The notes under the pieces were generated by a model. That model was not told the DNA's origin. It did not search any database and saw only the letters and a list, made by a program, of their open reading frames with translations. Of a DNA stretch of 26,769 bases, positions 8,007-16,245 are shown piece after piece. Every line of letters begins with the position of its first letter. Positions within the stretch are counted from its first letter, which is position 1. The translations under genes were made by a program, and so were the position numbers. This DNA comes from a virus, in the IMG/VR virus record IMGVR_UViG_3300025645_000379, positions 1 to 26,769 of that record; one strand, given 5' to 3'.

Positions 8007-9958
8007 TGGATAATTATGACCAGCAGCTACCTAACGGACAAACAGCTAACGTACCTACAGATGCAACAAGAGAAGAATTACGTGAAATAACTATAGAATC
8101 TGGCCTTGCTACAGCAGGAGAATGGGAACAGTGGGCGCCTGAGCTTACACCTTTCAGTGAAAAAGCAATGAACTGGATGAAAGAGAATGCTGAGGTTCCC
8201 GTTGGTATGGGTGGTGCTGTTGTAGGAGGTATAGTAGGATCACCTCTTGGGCCTTTTGGTATAGCAGGAGGTTCTATAGTTGGTGGCTCTATTGGTTCTG
8301 CCAGTGGTTCTTTACTGTCCGATCATTTAGGCGGTGATGACTTAGATTACGCAACCGCTGCTACAGAAGCAGCAATTTCTTTAGGTTTAGATGCGGCTAC
8401 TTTAGGTTTAGGTAAGTTTGCATACAAACCTTTAGCGGCTTGGTTTAAGCAACAGAAAGCTACAGGCATGTCCGTACAGGACGCTGCTGATCTTCTTGTG
8501 TCTCAAGCTAGAGCAGGTGATGGTGTCCTTAGTTCTGAGGAATCTCTTAAAGCTACACAGTCTTTACTTGAGCAAGGAGGGGCAACCTTAACGCCTTATC
8601 AAGCAGGTAACGCTACAGGCTGGCAAGTGTTTCAAGAGAAGCTAGGACGCTTAGGTTTCTTTGGTGCTAAGAACTTTGAAGAAAACGCTAAACAAGTTAA
8701 TAAAGTTGTTAGTGAAGGATTCTTAGACATTATGGGTAGGCAAGGTAACCAAGCTTTAGACCCTGATGGTCTTGGTTCTTCTATACATGGTCTTATATTG
8801 GCTGGTAAGGAATCTTTATCACAACAGTATGATATAGGTTTAAGTAAGATTACGGCTACTATGGCAGGTCGTTTGGCTCCTTTAGCACCTACAAGGAATG
8901 TACTTGAAAAATTCCTTAAAGATAATGATAACCCTCTTTATGGTGCTTTAGAACCTGCTACTGAGAAAATGGTTAATGAAGTGTTAACAAACATGGAAAA
9001 ATTAACAGGCTCAAGTATTTCTGCTAGAACTCTTATTCAGTTTGAAAAGAACTTTAAAGCTAAAATACGAGCTATCTCTAATCCACAGTCACCTGACTTT
9101 AACGATAATGCCGCAAGGCAGTTAGAAGGGTTAAGCTCACAGTTTAGAGATGCCATAGAAAAATCTTTAAGCGTTTCTGATAAAGCTGCGGCTAAAGCAT
9201 ATGGAGCACTTAACAAACAATATGCTCAAGGCATTAATACCTTGTTACCTGTAGTTAATAAAAGTATAATGCTTGGAGGCAATAAAGGAAAATTTGAAGG
9301 TTTAGGCAATGCTTTAGTAGGTGATGGTACTTTAGGTGAAACTAGAGCTTTGTTTGCTAGTATAGATGAAGCCTTTAAACAGATAGGTGGCCCTACTATA
9401 CATTTTGCTAATGCAGCAGAAGTCAAGAATGTTGTACGCCAAGGCTACTTAAAAAGAATAATGAAGGATATAGGTCAAGAAAGTTTTGATACTGCTAAGT
9501 ATAAGACACTTGCTTTGGATATGGCAGACCCTAAGCAACAAGCTAGACTTGCGTACATAATGGGTGACAAGTATAAAAGTGTTAAGCAATTGATAAATGC
9601 TATGGCTGAGTCTTCCATTAAGCCCCAAAGTAACATAGGTGAGTTGGCTTTACGTGCGAGGGAGTTTGGTTCTGTAGGTGCTTTAGGTGTTGTAGGTTTA
9701 GGAACTGGAGCAGCAGCGGAAGCAGTTATGGGCGCTGCGTTAATCTTTACTATTCCTATGTTTATGGCTAAGGCCGCTGTTAACCCAAAGCATGTTAATA
9801 AAATATTAGCTTTTGAGAAGACTAACTTTAAAGGCAATAAAACAGCAATGATAACAGCTATGTCTAATATAGTTGGTGATGTAATGCTTGACCAGACCGA
9901 GGAAGATAGGGAAGATATTATAGATGCGTTCAATCAAATGACTTTCGGCACTCAATAG
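8006..9958 (+). CDS. Large virion protein with Gly-zipper membrane segment, 650 aa
   Basis: The ORF is open from 7967, but the ATG at 8006 forms a TAATG overlap with the upstream stop and gives a natural N-terminus (MDNYDQQLPNGQTANVP), so it is preferred. The N-terminus resembles the short beta segment (L-P-x-G-x-x-x-x-V-P) that begins many ejected phage proteins. Residues about 65-108 are a strongly hydrophobic Gly-zipper (VVGGIVGSPLGPFGIAGGS), able to enter membranes. A long helical body follows, and a second hydrophobic Gly/Ala stretch lies near 560-595. Membrane-active segments at both ends suit a protein forming part of a transenvelope DNA conduit, like T7 gp15/gp16. No lytic transglycosylase motif was seen. 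Confidence 0.5.
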   Translation: MDNYDQQLPNGQTANVPTDATREELREITIESGLATAGEWEQWAPELTPFSEKAMNWMKENAEVPVGMGGAVVGGIVGSPLGPFGIAGGSIVGGSIGSASGSLLSDHLGGDDLDYATAATEAAISLGLDAATLGLGKFAYKPLAAWFKQQKATGMSVQDAADLLVSQARAGDGVLSSEESLKATQSLLEQGGATLTPYQAGNATGWQVFQEKLGRLGFFGAKNFEENAKQVNKVVSEGFLDIMGRQGNQALDPDGLGSSIHGLILAGKESLSQQYDIGLSKITATMAGRLAPLAPTRNVLEKFLKDNDNPLYGALEPATEKMVNEVLTNMEKLTGSSISARTLIQFEKNFKAKIRAISNPQSPDFNDNAARQLEGLSSQFRDAIEKSLSVSDKAAAKAYGALNKQYAQGINTLLPVVNKSIMLGGNKGKFEGLGNALVGDGTLGETRALFASIDEAFKQIGGPTIHFANAAEVKNVVRQGYLKRIMKDIGQESFDTAKYKTLALDMADPKQQARLAYIMGDKYKSVKQLINAMAESSIKPQSNIGELALRAREFGSVGALGVVGLGTGAAAEAVMGAALIFTIPMFMAKAAVNPKHVNKILAFEKTNFKGNKTAMITAMSNIVGDVMLDQTEEDREDIIDAFNQMTFGTQ

Positions 9959-9968
9959 AGGTTATACA

Positions 9969-11903
9969 ATGGGAATGTTTGACACAGAGGAATGGGGCAA
10001 GCTGACAGAATCATTAGGTAATAGATATGACAATGTTAAAAACTCCAACAGTGAAGCAGAAAGAGGTGACCTGTCTCAAGGCACTGCCGCCTTTAGAAAC
10101 GTAGGTGAGGTTGCAGGAGGCATTGGTGATATAGTAGGAGCAGGGTTTGACTTTCTAACCCCTGACGCTATTACAGAGCCTATACAGGAAGCTATAGGTA
10201 CTGGTGTTCAGTACGGCATGGATAAGACAGGGGCAACTGAATGGATGCAACAGAACCCTGAGTACGCTAAGAACATAGAAGCAGGTATGAATATCTTAGG
10301 TGTAATCCCTATGGCAAGGGCTGTACCTAACATAGCGAAAGGAGCAGCTAATGCTAGGGGGATGCTTAACAGTAGCCCTTCTAACTTTATACCTAACTTT
10401 TATGGTATTGACAATCCTAATGTTCCTAATACGTTTGCTGAGGGTCTGTTTCAAAGTGCTGTTACAAAAGCAAGTAGAACTATTGACAGTAACAGAGATA
10501 ACTTTATAGGTAATTCATTAAAAAGCGCACACAACCTCATGTCTAAAAACAAAGTCACTAAGAAAGTAGGAGACTTCGGTTTAAAGCAGATTAGTCGTTT
10601 TGATGTTGATGGTAAACAAGCAATGGCTATGTCACGTAAAGTGGTCAGTAGTGCTAAGTGGGCTATAACAGAAAGTGCTAAAGCTTTAGCAACTCTTACT
10701 GTACCTCAGGCTAGGGCTTTATGGAAAGAACAGGGAGTCAACCAAGCTGGTCAGAAGTTAATTAAAGAGCACCTTGATAATGCTGCGGTGGAAGTAGCGG
10801 AAGCTAGGATGCGGGGTAAGCCTACGTCTATTGAACAAACAAGGTCTTTCCAAAAAGCTGTAGCGCAGGGAATATTCATGCGTTATGTAGGCGAACAGGC
10901 AGGTCGTAAAGGCGGTGTATCGGAAGGGTATGACAGGATATTTGAAGCGTCTACTTTTGGTGGTATTATGCCCGTTAGACCTGACGCATATCTTGAGTCT
11001 ATTAAGAGTTTACAAAACATAGCTTTCCGTAAAGATGCTAATGGTAAACAGATTGGGCCTGAGAGGGCCGTAAACGTCCCTGACGAGGTAAACTCTCAAG
11101 CCTTTGATCATATGTTAGCAGTATGGAAGATAAGCCCTGAGCAAGCTAAGGACGCGTTCTTAGTCGTTAAAAAACCACAAGGTTCTGGAGGTGACCATGC
11201 TTCTAGTGTGTACCATAGTAAGTTTAACAAATCATTAAGGGATAGTCACGCCAGAGCTACTAAGGCAGCTAAGAAAGAAAATCGTAAACTTAATGATGTT
11301 GATTTATACAATGAGTTAACACGTTTAAAGCCTGATGGTAAAACTAGAGTTTACCCCGATGTTAACATGAGAAGCTTAAGTCCTGAGGACGTACAAGCCA
11401 AAGGCTTATGGTTTACTCAGAGTGGCTCAGGTCGTGCAGTAGTGGAGGGAGGTATAAATCGTCTTTCTAACTTTAAAGCTAATGGAGGTTTAACTGCTTA
11501 CATATCTGATGAACACAACTTCTTAGAGAACATACCAGTGCTAGGTAGGGCGCTTAATAAGTCTTTACCTGTTCGTGAAATAACTATGACCCCTCCTATC
11601 TCTTTTAACGTACTTAACAAGAGTAAAGGGGTTCATAAGGGTTTTGGTACACGTAATGCAGACAAAGGAAAACTTGACAACACTGTTAACTCTGGCGATT
11701 TAGAGACTATAGCTAACGCCCGTCCTAGCCCACAAGCTCTCAATGCTGAAAGAGCAGGACAGAACAGTGCATATCGCCAAGGGTTATTCACAGGTAGCGT
11801 AGGTATGGCTTTGGGTAATGAGGAACAGCCTCAAGAAGTCCCTTATAGCGGTGAAGTACCTAACAATGAAAACTATCAGCTACCCATGTCTAATGTCAAT
11901 TAA
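9969..11903 (+). CDS. Last late-operon virion protein, 644 aa, unknown
   Basis: It starts at ATG 9969 after AGAGGTTAT, 10 nt downstream of the preceding gene, and ends 12 nt before the terminator stem, so it is the promoter-distal gene of the rightward operon. The N-terminal 130 residues hold a Gly/Ala helical region with hydrophobic parts (VGEVAGGIGDIVGAGFDFL; MNILGVIPMARAVPNIAKGA). The middle is basic and helical, and the C-terminus is Pro/Asn/Glu-rich and probably disordered. I do not recognise a catalytic domain. Position next to the other large late genes suggests another internal or ejected virion protein, less likely a toxin. Confidence 0.45.
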   Translation: MGMFDTEEWGKLTESLGNRYDNVKNSNSEAERGDLSQGTAAFRNVGEVAGGIGDIVGAGFDFLTPDAITEPIQEAIGTGVQYGMDKTGATEWMQQNPEYAKNIEAGMNILGVIPMARAVPNIAKGAANARGMLNSSPSNFIPNFYGIDNPNVPNTFAEGLFQSAVTKASRTIDSNRDNFIGNSLKSAHNLMSKNKVTKKVGDFGLKQISRFDVDGKQAMAMSRKVVSSAKWAITESAKALATLTVPQARALWKEQGVNQAGQKLIKEHLDNAAVEVAEARMRGKPTSIEQTRSFQKAVAQGIFMRYVGEQAGRKGGVSEGYDRIFEASTFGGIMPVRPDAYLESIKSLQNIAFRKDANGKQIGPERAVNVPDEVNSQAFDHMLAVWKISPEQAKDAFLVVKKPQGSGGDHASSVYHSKFNKSLRDSHARATKAAKKENRKLNDVDLYNELTRLKPDGKTRVYPDVNMRSLSPEDVQAKGLWFTQSGSGRAVVEGGINRLSNFKANGGLTAYISDEHNFLENIPVLGRALNKSLPVREITMTPPISFNVLNKSKGVHKGFGTRNADKGKLDNTVNSGDLETIANARPSPQALNAERAGQNSAYRQGLFTGSVGMALGNEEQPQEVPYSGEVPNNENYQLPMSNVN

Positions 11904-11915
11904 AACCTAAGCACA

Positions 11916-11953
11916 AAAAAGCCCTACCTAAGTCTCCTTAAGTAGGGCTTTTT
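11916..11953. terminator. Bidirectional rho-independent terminator between converging operons
   Basis: Arms 11916-11932 and 11937-11953 pair over 17 nt with a single mismatch, around a 4-nt TCTC loop. The stem begins with AAAAA and ends with TTTTT, so each strand reads as GC-rich stem plus U-run. It lies 12 nt after the last rightward gene and 12 nt before the end of the last leftward gene, exactly where the two transcripts would collide. Confidence 0.92.
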
Positions 11954-11965
11954 AATACCTACGAT

Positions 11966-12187
11966 TTAATGAATGTCAAACCCTGTGTTAGTCTTCCATG
12001 CAAAGTAATCCTCAGGTCTCATAATCTCCTTAAAGATAGTCTCAATAGCTACGATTAAACGTAACACTTCTGGTTTATCGTCCTTGTCTCCAAACTCCAT
12101 TTCTTCCTTAAGATCACTGTGGAACTGCCCTAAGCAAATCACTGTAATCTGCTCTATGTCCACAAGGTCATTTAACTGTACACTCAT
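11966..12187 (-). CDS. Small acidic protein after nrdB, 73 aa, unknown
   Basis: The ORF is open from 12208, but the ATG at 12187 is preferred. It lies 1 nt after the NrdB stop and has a GGTGG ribosome binding site just upstream, giving MSVQLNDLVDIEQITVICLG. The protein is acidic and helical (LKEEMEFGDKDDKPEVLRLIVAIETIFKEIM) with no recognised motif. It is the promoter-distal gene of the leftward arm, translationally linked to nrdB. A link to RNR by position is possible but not shown. Confidence 0.55.
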   Translation of the reverse strand: MSVQLNDLVDIEQITVICLGQFHSDLKEEMEFGDKDDKPEVLRLIVAIETIFKEIMRPEDYFAWKTNTGFDIH

Positions 12188-12188
12188 G

Positions 12189-13142
12189 TTACCACCCCCA
12201 TGATTCACCAGACATTCCGTCTGCGCTATAGTCCGTCACACGTCCCTCAAAGAAGTTCTTAAAGCTGTCACCATTAAGTACCCAATCAAGCCACGGAAGA
12301 GGATTCTCCTGTACGTCCCAATTAGGCTTAAGACCTAGGTTAACTAATCGTCTGTCGGCAATGTATCTGATGTACTCTTTGACTTCACTAGCCGTAAGAC
12401 CTTCCACACCTCCCAGTTCAAACGCCAGATCAATAACCTTGTCCTCAAGCTCGACAGCAGTCCTGTACATTTCATAGATAGATAGTTTAAACTTATCATC
12501 AACAACCTCTGGATTCTCATTAATGAAAGTACGAAACAATTCTGTCATACCTGCGACATGAATAGTCTCGTCCCGTATACTCCACTCTACAATCTCACAC
12601 ATACCCTTAAGCTTACCAAAGCGTTGGAAGTTCAAGAGCATTACAAAGGCTGAGAATAAGCTCATGCCCTCATTACAAACAGTCTGCGCTAATGCTTTAG
12701 CTAATCCTGCTTTAGTGTCTGGGTCAAAGGTCTGCATAAACTCAAGCTTCTCAGCCATAGCGTCATACTCAAGGAACGCTGTGTACTCAGCCTCAGGGAA
12801 GCCTAGGGTATCGTTAAGCAGGGCGTAGGAGCGCATATGGATAGTCTCTCGCTGTGCAAACGACAACATCATCATACGTGCTTCATTGTTCTTAATGCGA
12901 GGTAGGAACACATCTACGTAAGAACCACCTACGATTACATCAGACTGTGTGAATAGCCTGAGTATCTGAGTGATAAAGTTCTTCTCTTCATTGCTAATCT
13001 TACCTGACTTCCATTGTGTTACATCTTCCTGTAGGTCACACTCCCACTCACCCCATGCTAGCTTGTCGTGCTCAATGGCTTGCTCCACAAAGCTTGAGTA
13101 GTTAAAGGGCTTATATGCTGGTGATACTGTTAATAAACTCAT
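12189..13142 (-). CDS. nrdB: Class I ribonucleotide reductase beta subunit (NrdB)
   Basis: 317 aa, ferritin-like fold. It carries the radical cofactor that NrdA uses to turn ribonucleotides into deoxyribonucleotides. The di-metal ligands are visible in the expected order and spacing: D68, E99 and H102 (RETIHMRSY), E158 (NEGMSLF), E192 and H195 (RDETIH). The radical tyrosine is present at Y106, four residues after H102 as in E. coli Y122, so it should be a classical Tyr-radical enzyme. The C-terminus is acidic with Trp residues (SGESWGW), probably the tail that docks on NrdA. It lies 3 nt downstream of nrdA in the same operon. Shorter than E. coli NrdB (376 aa), as usual for phage forms. Confidence 0.95.
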   Translation of the reverse strand: MSLLTVSPAYKPFNYSSFVEQAIEHDKLAWGEWECDLQEDVTQWKSGKISNEEKNFITQILRLFTQSDVIVGGSYVDVFLPRIKNNEARMMMLSFAQRETIHMRSYALLNDTLGFPEAEYTAFLEYDAMAEKLEFMQTFDPDTKAGLAKALAQTVCNEGMSLFSAFVMLLNFQRFGKLKGMCEIVEWSIRDETIHVAGMTELFRTFINENPEVVDDKFKLSIYEMYRTAVELEDKVIDLAFELGGVEGLTASEVKEYIRYIADRRLVNLGLKPNWDVQENPLPWLDWVLNGDSFKNFFEGRVTDYSADGMSGESWGW

Positions 13143-13145
13143 TTC

Positions 13146-14894
13146 TTATCCTTGGCAACTTAAACATTCATCATCGTCTTGTGCAAAGTCTGTTAGGGCT
13201 ACACGTGTAGGCTTAAAGCTTACTGTGTCAGCCTTAGAACCTGCGCTAGTCCTGAGGTAATACAAACCCTTAAGCTTCTTATTGAAAGCTCTCAGGTGTA
13301 CTTCATTCACATAGGCCTTGTCTGTACCAGCAGGGAAGAATAGGTTAACACTCTGTCCTTGGCAAATGTAAGGCTGTCTACCTGCTGCATGGTCAATAAC
13401 CCATCGTTGGTCAAGCTCAAAGGCAGTCTTATAGATTTCCTTATCCCATTCATCCATCCACTCTAGGTGCTGTACGCTGCCCTCGTTAAGTACAATAGAC
13501 TTCCACTGTGCTGCTACCCACTCAGGGTCTTTGTTATGCGCCTTAAGCACCTTATCTAAATACTTGTTCTGTACTAGGTGAGCACCTACTCTTGTCCTGT
13601 GCGTAAAGGCATTAGACTTAAGAGGCTCTATACTAGCGGAGCAACCAGCAATGATACTACTGTTAGCATTAGGTGCTATAGCCAGTAAGTGACTGTTACG
13701 CATTCCTGCCACGTCAGGGCAAGCCCCACGTTCCTCAGCTAGATATACAGAAGCAGATCGAGCTTGAGCTTTGATGTGCGTAAACATATCAGTATTGACT
13801 GTAGTAGCCATAGGAGACTCCCACGGGACGCCTAAGCGTTGTAAAGCGCTATGGAACCCCATTGCCCCTAGTCCTAGTGAACGCTCCTGTGTGGCACTGT
13901 AGACAGCCTTACGTAGCTCCTTAGGTGCATGGAAGCAAAAGAAACTAATTACATTGTCAAGCATAGTAATTAAGTCAGCTACCATAGTGGTGTCTTTCCA
14001 CTCTTGATAATACTCTAAGTTAACACTTGACAAACAACAAACTGCTGTACGTTCATCTGACGTAGGTAAGTGTATCTCGTTACACAGGTTAGACCCATGT
14101 ATCTCAAGACCCTTCTCTTTCATAGATGGTGGCAAGTGTCGGTTAGCTTCATCAATAAAGTTTAAGTAAGGCTCACCCGTCCTAAAGCGTGTCTCAATTA
14201 AACGCTCCCATAGCTCACGTGCTGGTAGTAAGTCACGTACTGTCTTGTCATTAGGGTCTACTAAAGGCCAAGGGTCACCAGCCACTACAGCGTCCATGAA
14301 TCGGTCAGTAATGTTCACTGCATTGTGTAAGTTAAAAGCCTTACGATTCGGGTCACCTCCTGTAGGCACACGAATGTTAATAAACTCAATGATGTCTGGG
14401 TGACTAATGTCCATGTAGGCTGCATAAGAACCCTTACGAGTCTTGCCTTGCCTGTAGGCTGTCATGTCACTGTCTACTGTTTTTAAGAAAGGTATTGGTG
14501 AAGGAGCCACATCACTAACGCTACGAATGTCGCTCCAATGGCCGCCCACTCCACCACCTTTAACACTAAGCCATCGTAGTTCTGTCGAGTGTCCGATAAG
14601 ACCATCAAGGCTATCAGGCACGTAACTGAGGAAACAGCTAATAGGTAATCCATTTATCTTTTCCCCCTCCTTAGGGGCATTGCTTAATATAGGGGAACTG
14701 AACATAAACCAGCCCTTGCTGGCGTAGTCATAGATGCGTTGTGCTAGTTCGTAGTCATGCTTACTGAATGCCGTAGCAGCACGTGCATAGGCATCTTGAG
14801 GGTCTTCCCCCTCACGACAGTAGTAGTCCTTAAGGAGCGTATAGGCCTGTTCCGACAGTAACTTGTTACGCTTATAATCAATTACAATGCTCAT
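13146..14894 (-). CDS. nrdA: Class I ribonucleotide reductase alpha subunit (NrdA)
   Basis: 582 aa; reduces ribonucleoside diphosphates. C87 (LPISCFLS) and C286 match the active-site redox pair. N269-C271-E273 (NLCNEI) match the catalytic Asn, thiyl Cys and Glu. Y545-Y546 (YYLRTS) are the radical-transfer tyrosines, and C577/C580 in the CLSC tail are the shuttle cysteines re-reduced by thioredoxin or glutaredoxin. The phosphate-binding block NANSSIIAGCSASIEP is intact. The N-terminus starts directly with the barrel-proximal region and has no room for the roughly 90-residue ATP cone, so dATP feedback inhibition is probably lost. GGAG precedes the ATG at 14894, and the start overlaps the thioredoxin-like gene by 17 nt. 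Confidence 0.95.
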   Translation of the reverse strand: MSIVIDYKRNKLLSEQAYTLLKDYYCREGEDPQDAYARAATAFSKHDYELAQRIYDYASKGWFMFSSPILSNAPKEGEKINGLPISCFLSYVPDSLDGLIGHSTELRWLSVKGGGVGGHWSDIRSVSDVAPSPIPFLKTVDSDMTAYRQGKTRKGSYAAYMDISHPDIIEFINIRVPTGGDPNRKAFNLHNAVNITDRFMDAVVAGDPWPLVDPNDKTVRDLLPARELWERLIETRFRTGEPYLNFIDEANRHLPPSMKEKGLEIHGSNLCNEIHLPTSDERTAVCCLSSVNLEYYQEWKDTTMVADLITMLDNVISFFCFHAPKELRKAVYSATQERSLGLGAMGFHSALQRLGVPWESPMATTVNTDMFTHIKAQARSASVYLAEERGACPDVAGMRNSHLLAIAPNANSSIIAGCSASIEPLKSNAFTHRTRVGAHLVQNKYLDKVLKAHNKDPEWVAAQWKSIVLNEGSVQHLEWMDEWDKEIYKTAFELDQRWVIDHAAGRQPYICQGQSVNLFFPAGTDKAYVNEVHLRAFNKKLKGLYYLRTSAGSKADTVSFKPTRVALTDFAQDDDECLSCQG

Positions 14895-15111
14895 TTATCC
14901 ACTCCGTTGTTTCTCTTATCCCTTTAAATCCAACTAGGGTGGCTCCAGTTTCAGTATTGATAACTGTAGGTACACTACGTACTTTGTAGTGGATTGCGGC
15001 ATCAATATCTTTTCCAATGTCAATCTCTTCGTAGTCAACCTCTTCATGGTTAAGCACTGTACTGACTGCTTTGCAAGGCTGACAACCCTCTGTGTAAAAC
15101 TTAATGATCAT
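14878..15111 (-). CDS. Thioredoxin/glutaredoxin-like reductant
   Basis: The longer ORF opens at 15165, but the ATG at 15111 has GGGAG just upstream and gives MIIKFYTEGCQPCK, the usual start of this fold, so it is preferred (77 aa). The active site is CQPC, followed by a helix, and the cis-proline motif SVPTV is present. The likely job is to re-reduce the C-terminal cysteines of the NrdA encoded immediately downstream. The CxPC order and PTV motif favour thioredoxin-like chemistry, while the length is closer to glutaredoxin/NrdH. The gene overlaps both neighbours. Confidence 0.85.
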   Translation of the reverse strand: MIIKFYTEGCQPCKAVSTVLNHEEVDYEEIDIGKDIDAAIHYKVRSVPTVINTETGATLVGFKGIRETTEWINEHCN

Positions 15112-15292
15112 TCTTAGTGCTCCCATGTAATGCTTCGTCATAAATCTTACAAGAACTAATAGCATTACGCTCTGCTTCCGTATAAGTCTTACTCGCTGAA
15201 CCTAGATCATATAAAGCCTGAGCCTTATCTAAACTGTCTACACAGTCCTGCCTTAGTAGTTCTAACGCTAATCCTCGCACTTGACCTTTCAT
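15101..15292 (-). CDS. Small helical protein, 63 aa, unknown
   Basis: It starts in a TAATG overlap with the lysozyme stop, with AAGGAA as ribosome binding site, and overlaps the thioredoxin-like start by 11 nt. The protein is mostly helical (GLALELLRQDCVDSLDKAQALYDLG) with no known motif and no membrane segment. Conserved spacing with both neighbours is the main support. Confidence 0.55.
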   Translation of the reverse strand: MKGQVRGLALELLRQDCVDSLDKAQALYDLGSASKTYTEAERNAISSCKIYDEALHGSTKNDH

Positions 15293-15732
15293 TAGTATTC
15301 CTTCTGGTATTCACCTGTACGAATCATTTCAGTTATTTCAACTGCCCTAGCACCTACCTGCTTGGCCCATCGACTGTCCATGAACTCGTCTGCTGCCTCG
15401 TCCCACTTGTGGTTATAGGAGGCCTGTAGAGCCTTTTCAAACTTACGTAGCCTAGGCATACCTAGGTTAAAGCAAATGTCCACCAAGGCGTCATAACGAG
15501 CAGGGGAGTGCATGATCAAGTCAATAGTCCAAGGGAATGCTATTGATAGTTCATCCTCTACACGCTCAATGTCATTAGCTAGTAAGTAGGCTATCTCCCG
15601 TTGACTTAAGCCTATGCCTCCATTAGGGTCTATGTTACGCCCTACGCCTATAGTAGTCTTATTGGCTGTGCATTTGTAAGCGTGTGTCTCTACACCCTCA
15701 TGTGCTGTAATCATCTTAGCTAACTGTGACAT
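15292..15732 (-). CDS. GH24-like phage lysozyme (endolysin) with E-8-C-5-T active site
   Basis: 146 aa; expected to cut the glycan strand of peptidoglycan. The N-terminus contains HEGVETHAYKCTANKTTIGVGRN-type sequence in which E12, C21 and T27 lie at the spacing of T4 lysozyme E11, D20 and T26. Here the aspartate is replaced by cysteine; the D20C change is known to leave T4 lysozyme active, and natural E-8-(D/C)-5-T endolysins exist. The remainder (ALVDICFNLGM near 86-96; EAADEFMDSRWAKQVGARA) matches the family's second lobe. No signal peptide or SAR segment, so export would need the holin, which is on the other strand. Start overlaps the upstream stop as TAATG. Confidence 0.88.
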   Translation of the reverse strand: MSQLAKMITAHEGVETHAYKCTANKTTIGVGRNIDPNGGIGLSQREIAYLLANDIERVEDELSIAFPWTIDLIMHSPARYDALVDICFNLGMPRLRKFEKALQASYNHKWDEAADEFMDSRWAKQVGARAVEITEMIRTGEYQKEY

Positions 15733-16019
15733 TATTTATTCCCGTCTATTGGTTCATTGGTGTGCCTAGGTGCTAGAGCAGTCTCCTGTTCTGTAGCAAC
15801 AGGGGTGTTCTCTTCAATCAGAAGGTCAAGGTAATGCCTTGCTTTCTTCAAGTCCTCAAGCCCATTCTTAGTACGCCACCTAACGACATACTTAACTACG
15901 TTACCTTCACAGAAGAATAACCTGTTAGCTTGTATGAACTCTATAGGCTGAATCTTCATGTTCTGGTAGTGACTCCCACCTACTTGAGTCTCAAGTGCTT
16001 TAGGTTCTTCTTCGCTCAT
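15732..16019 (-). CDS. DUF3310-type small phage protein
   Basis: The block VGGSHYQNMKIQPIEFIQANRLFFC...NVVKYVVRWRTKNGLEDLKKARHYLDLLIE is the DUF3310 signature found in many phages, sometimes annotated as a nucleotide-kinase-related protein; its biochemical role is not settled. The ORF opens at 16094, where AGGAGG touches the ATG, but the ATG at 16019 has GGAGG at a proper distance and starts 15 residues before the conserved block, so I prefer 16019 (95 aa). If the upstream start is used the protein has 120 aa and overlaps the preceding gene by 17 nt. The C-terminal 25 residues are likely disordered. Confidence 0.75.
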   Translation of the reverse strand: MSEEEPKALETQVGGSHYQNMKIQPIEFIQANRLFFCEGNVVKYVVRWRTKNGLEDLKKARHYLDLLIEENTPVATEQETALAPRHTNEPIDGNK

Positions 16020-16077
16020 TATTGCCTCCATATCTCCAAAATCATCTATAAAATTATACTTAGGCCAATCTATAATT

Positions 16078-16245
16078 TTACTCACTGGCTTCATCCTCCT
16101 CAGTAAACATATCTAAGTTTTTCATTACCAAGTCTTCGTAACGATCAACTAAAGACTCGCTTGTAATGCCTAACAGCTCACACAAGAAGTCAACGTCATA
16201 CTTATTTAATATCTGTTCTTTTACTTCTTCAAAGGTGCTAGACAT
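16078..16245 (-). CDS. Small acidic protein, 55 aa, unknown
   Basis: ATG at 16245 follows a GGAGC site and opens 55 codons (MSSTFEEVKEQILNKYDVDF...) ending TAA at 16078-16080. It overlaps the end of the endonuclease I gene by 25 nt. The protein is acidic and helical, with a run resembling FLCELLGITSESLVDRYEDLV. I recall similar short acidic proteins beside endonuclease genes in other T7-like phages, without known function. It fills what would otherwise be a 120-nt hole between coding regions. Confidence 0.6.
   Translation of the reverse strand: MSSTFEEVKEQILNKYDVDFLCELLGITSESLVDRYEDLVMKNLDMFTEEDEASE

Noticed and set aside
9475-9933. Minus-strand ORF of 152 codons inside the 650-aa virion gene
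   Set aside because: It lies antisense to a well-supported late gene, is made of low-complexity Ile/Ser/Ala sequence and has no start signal.
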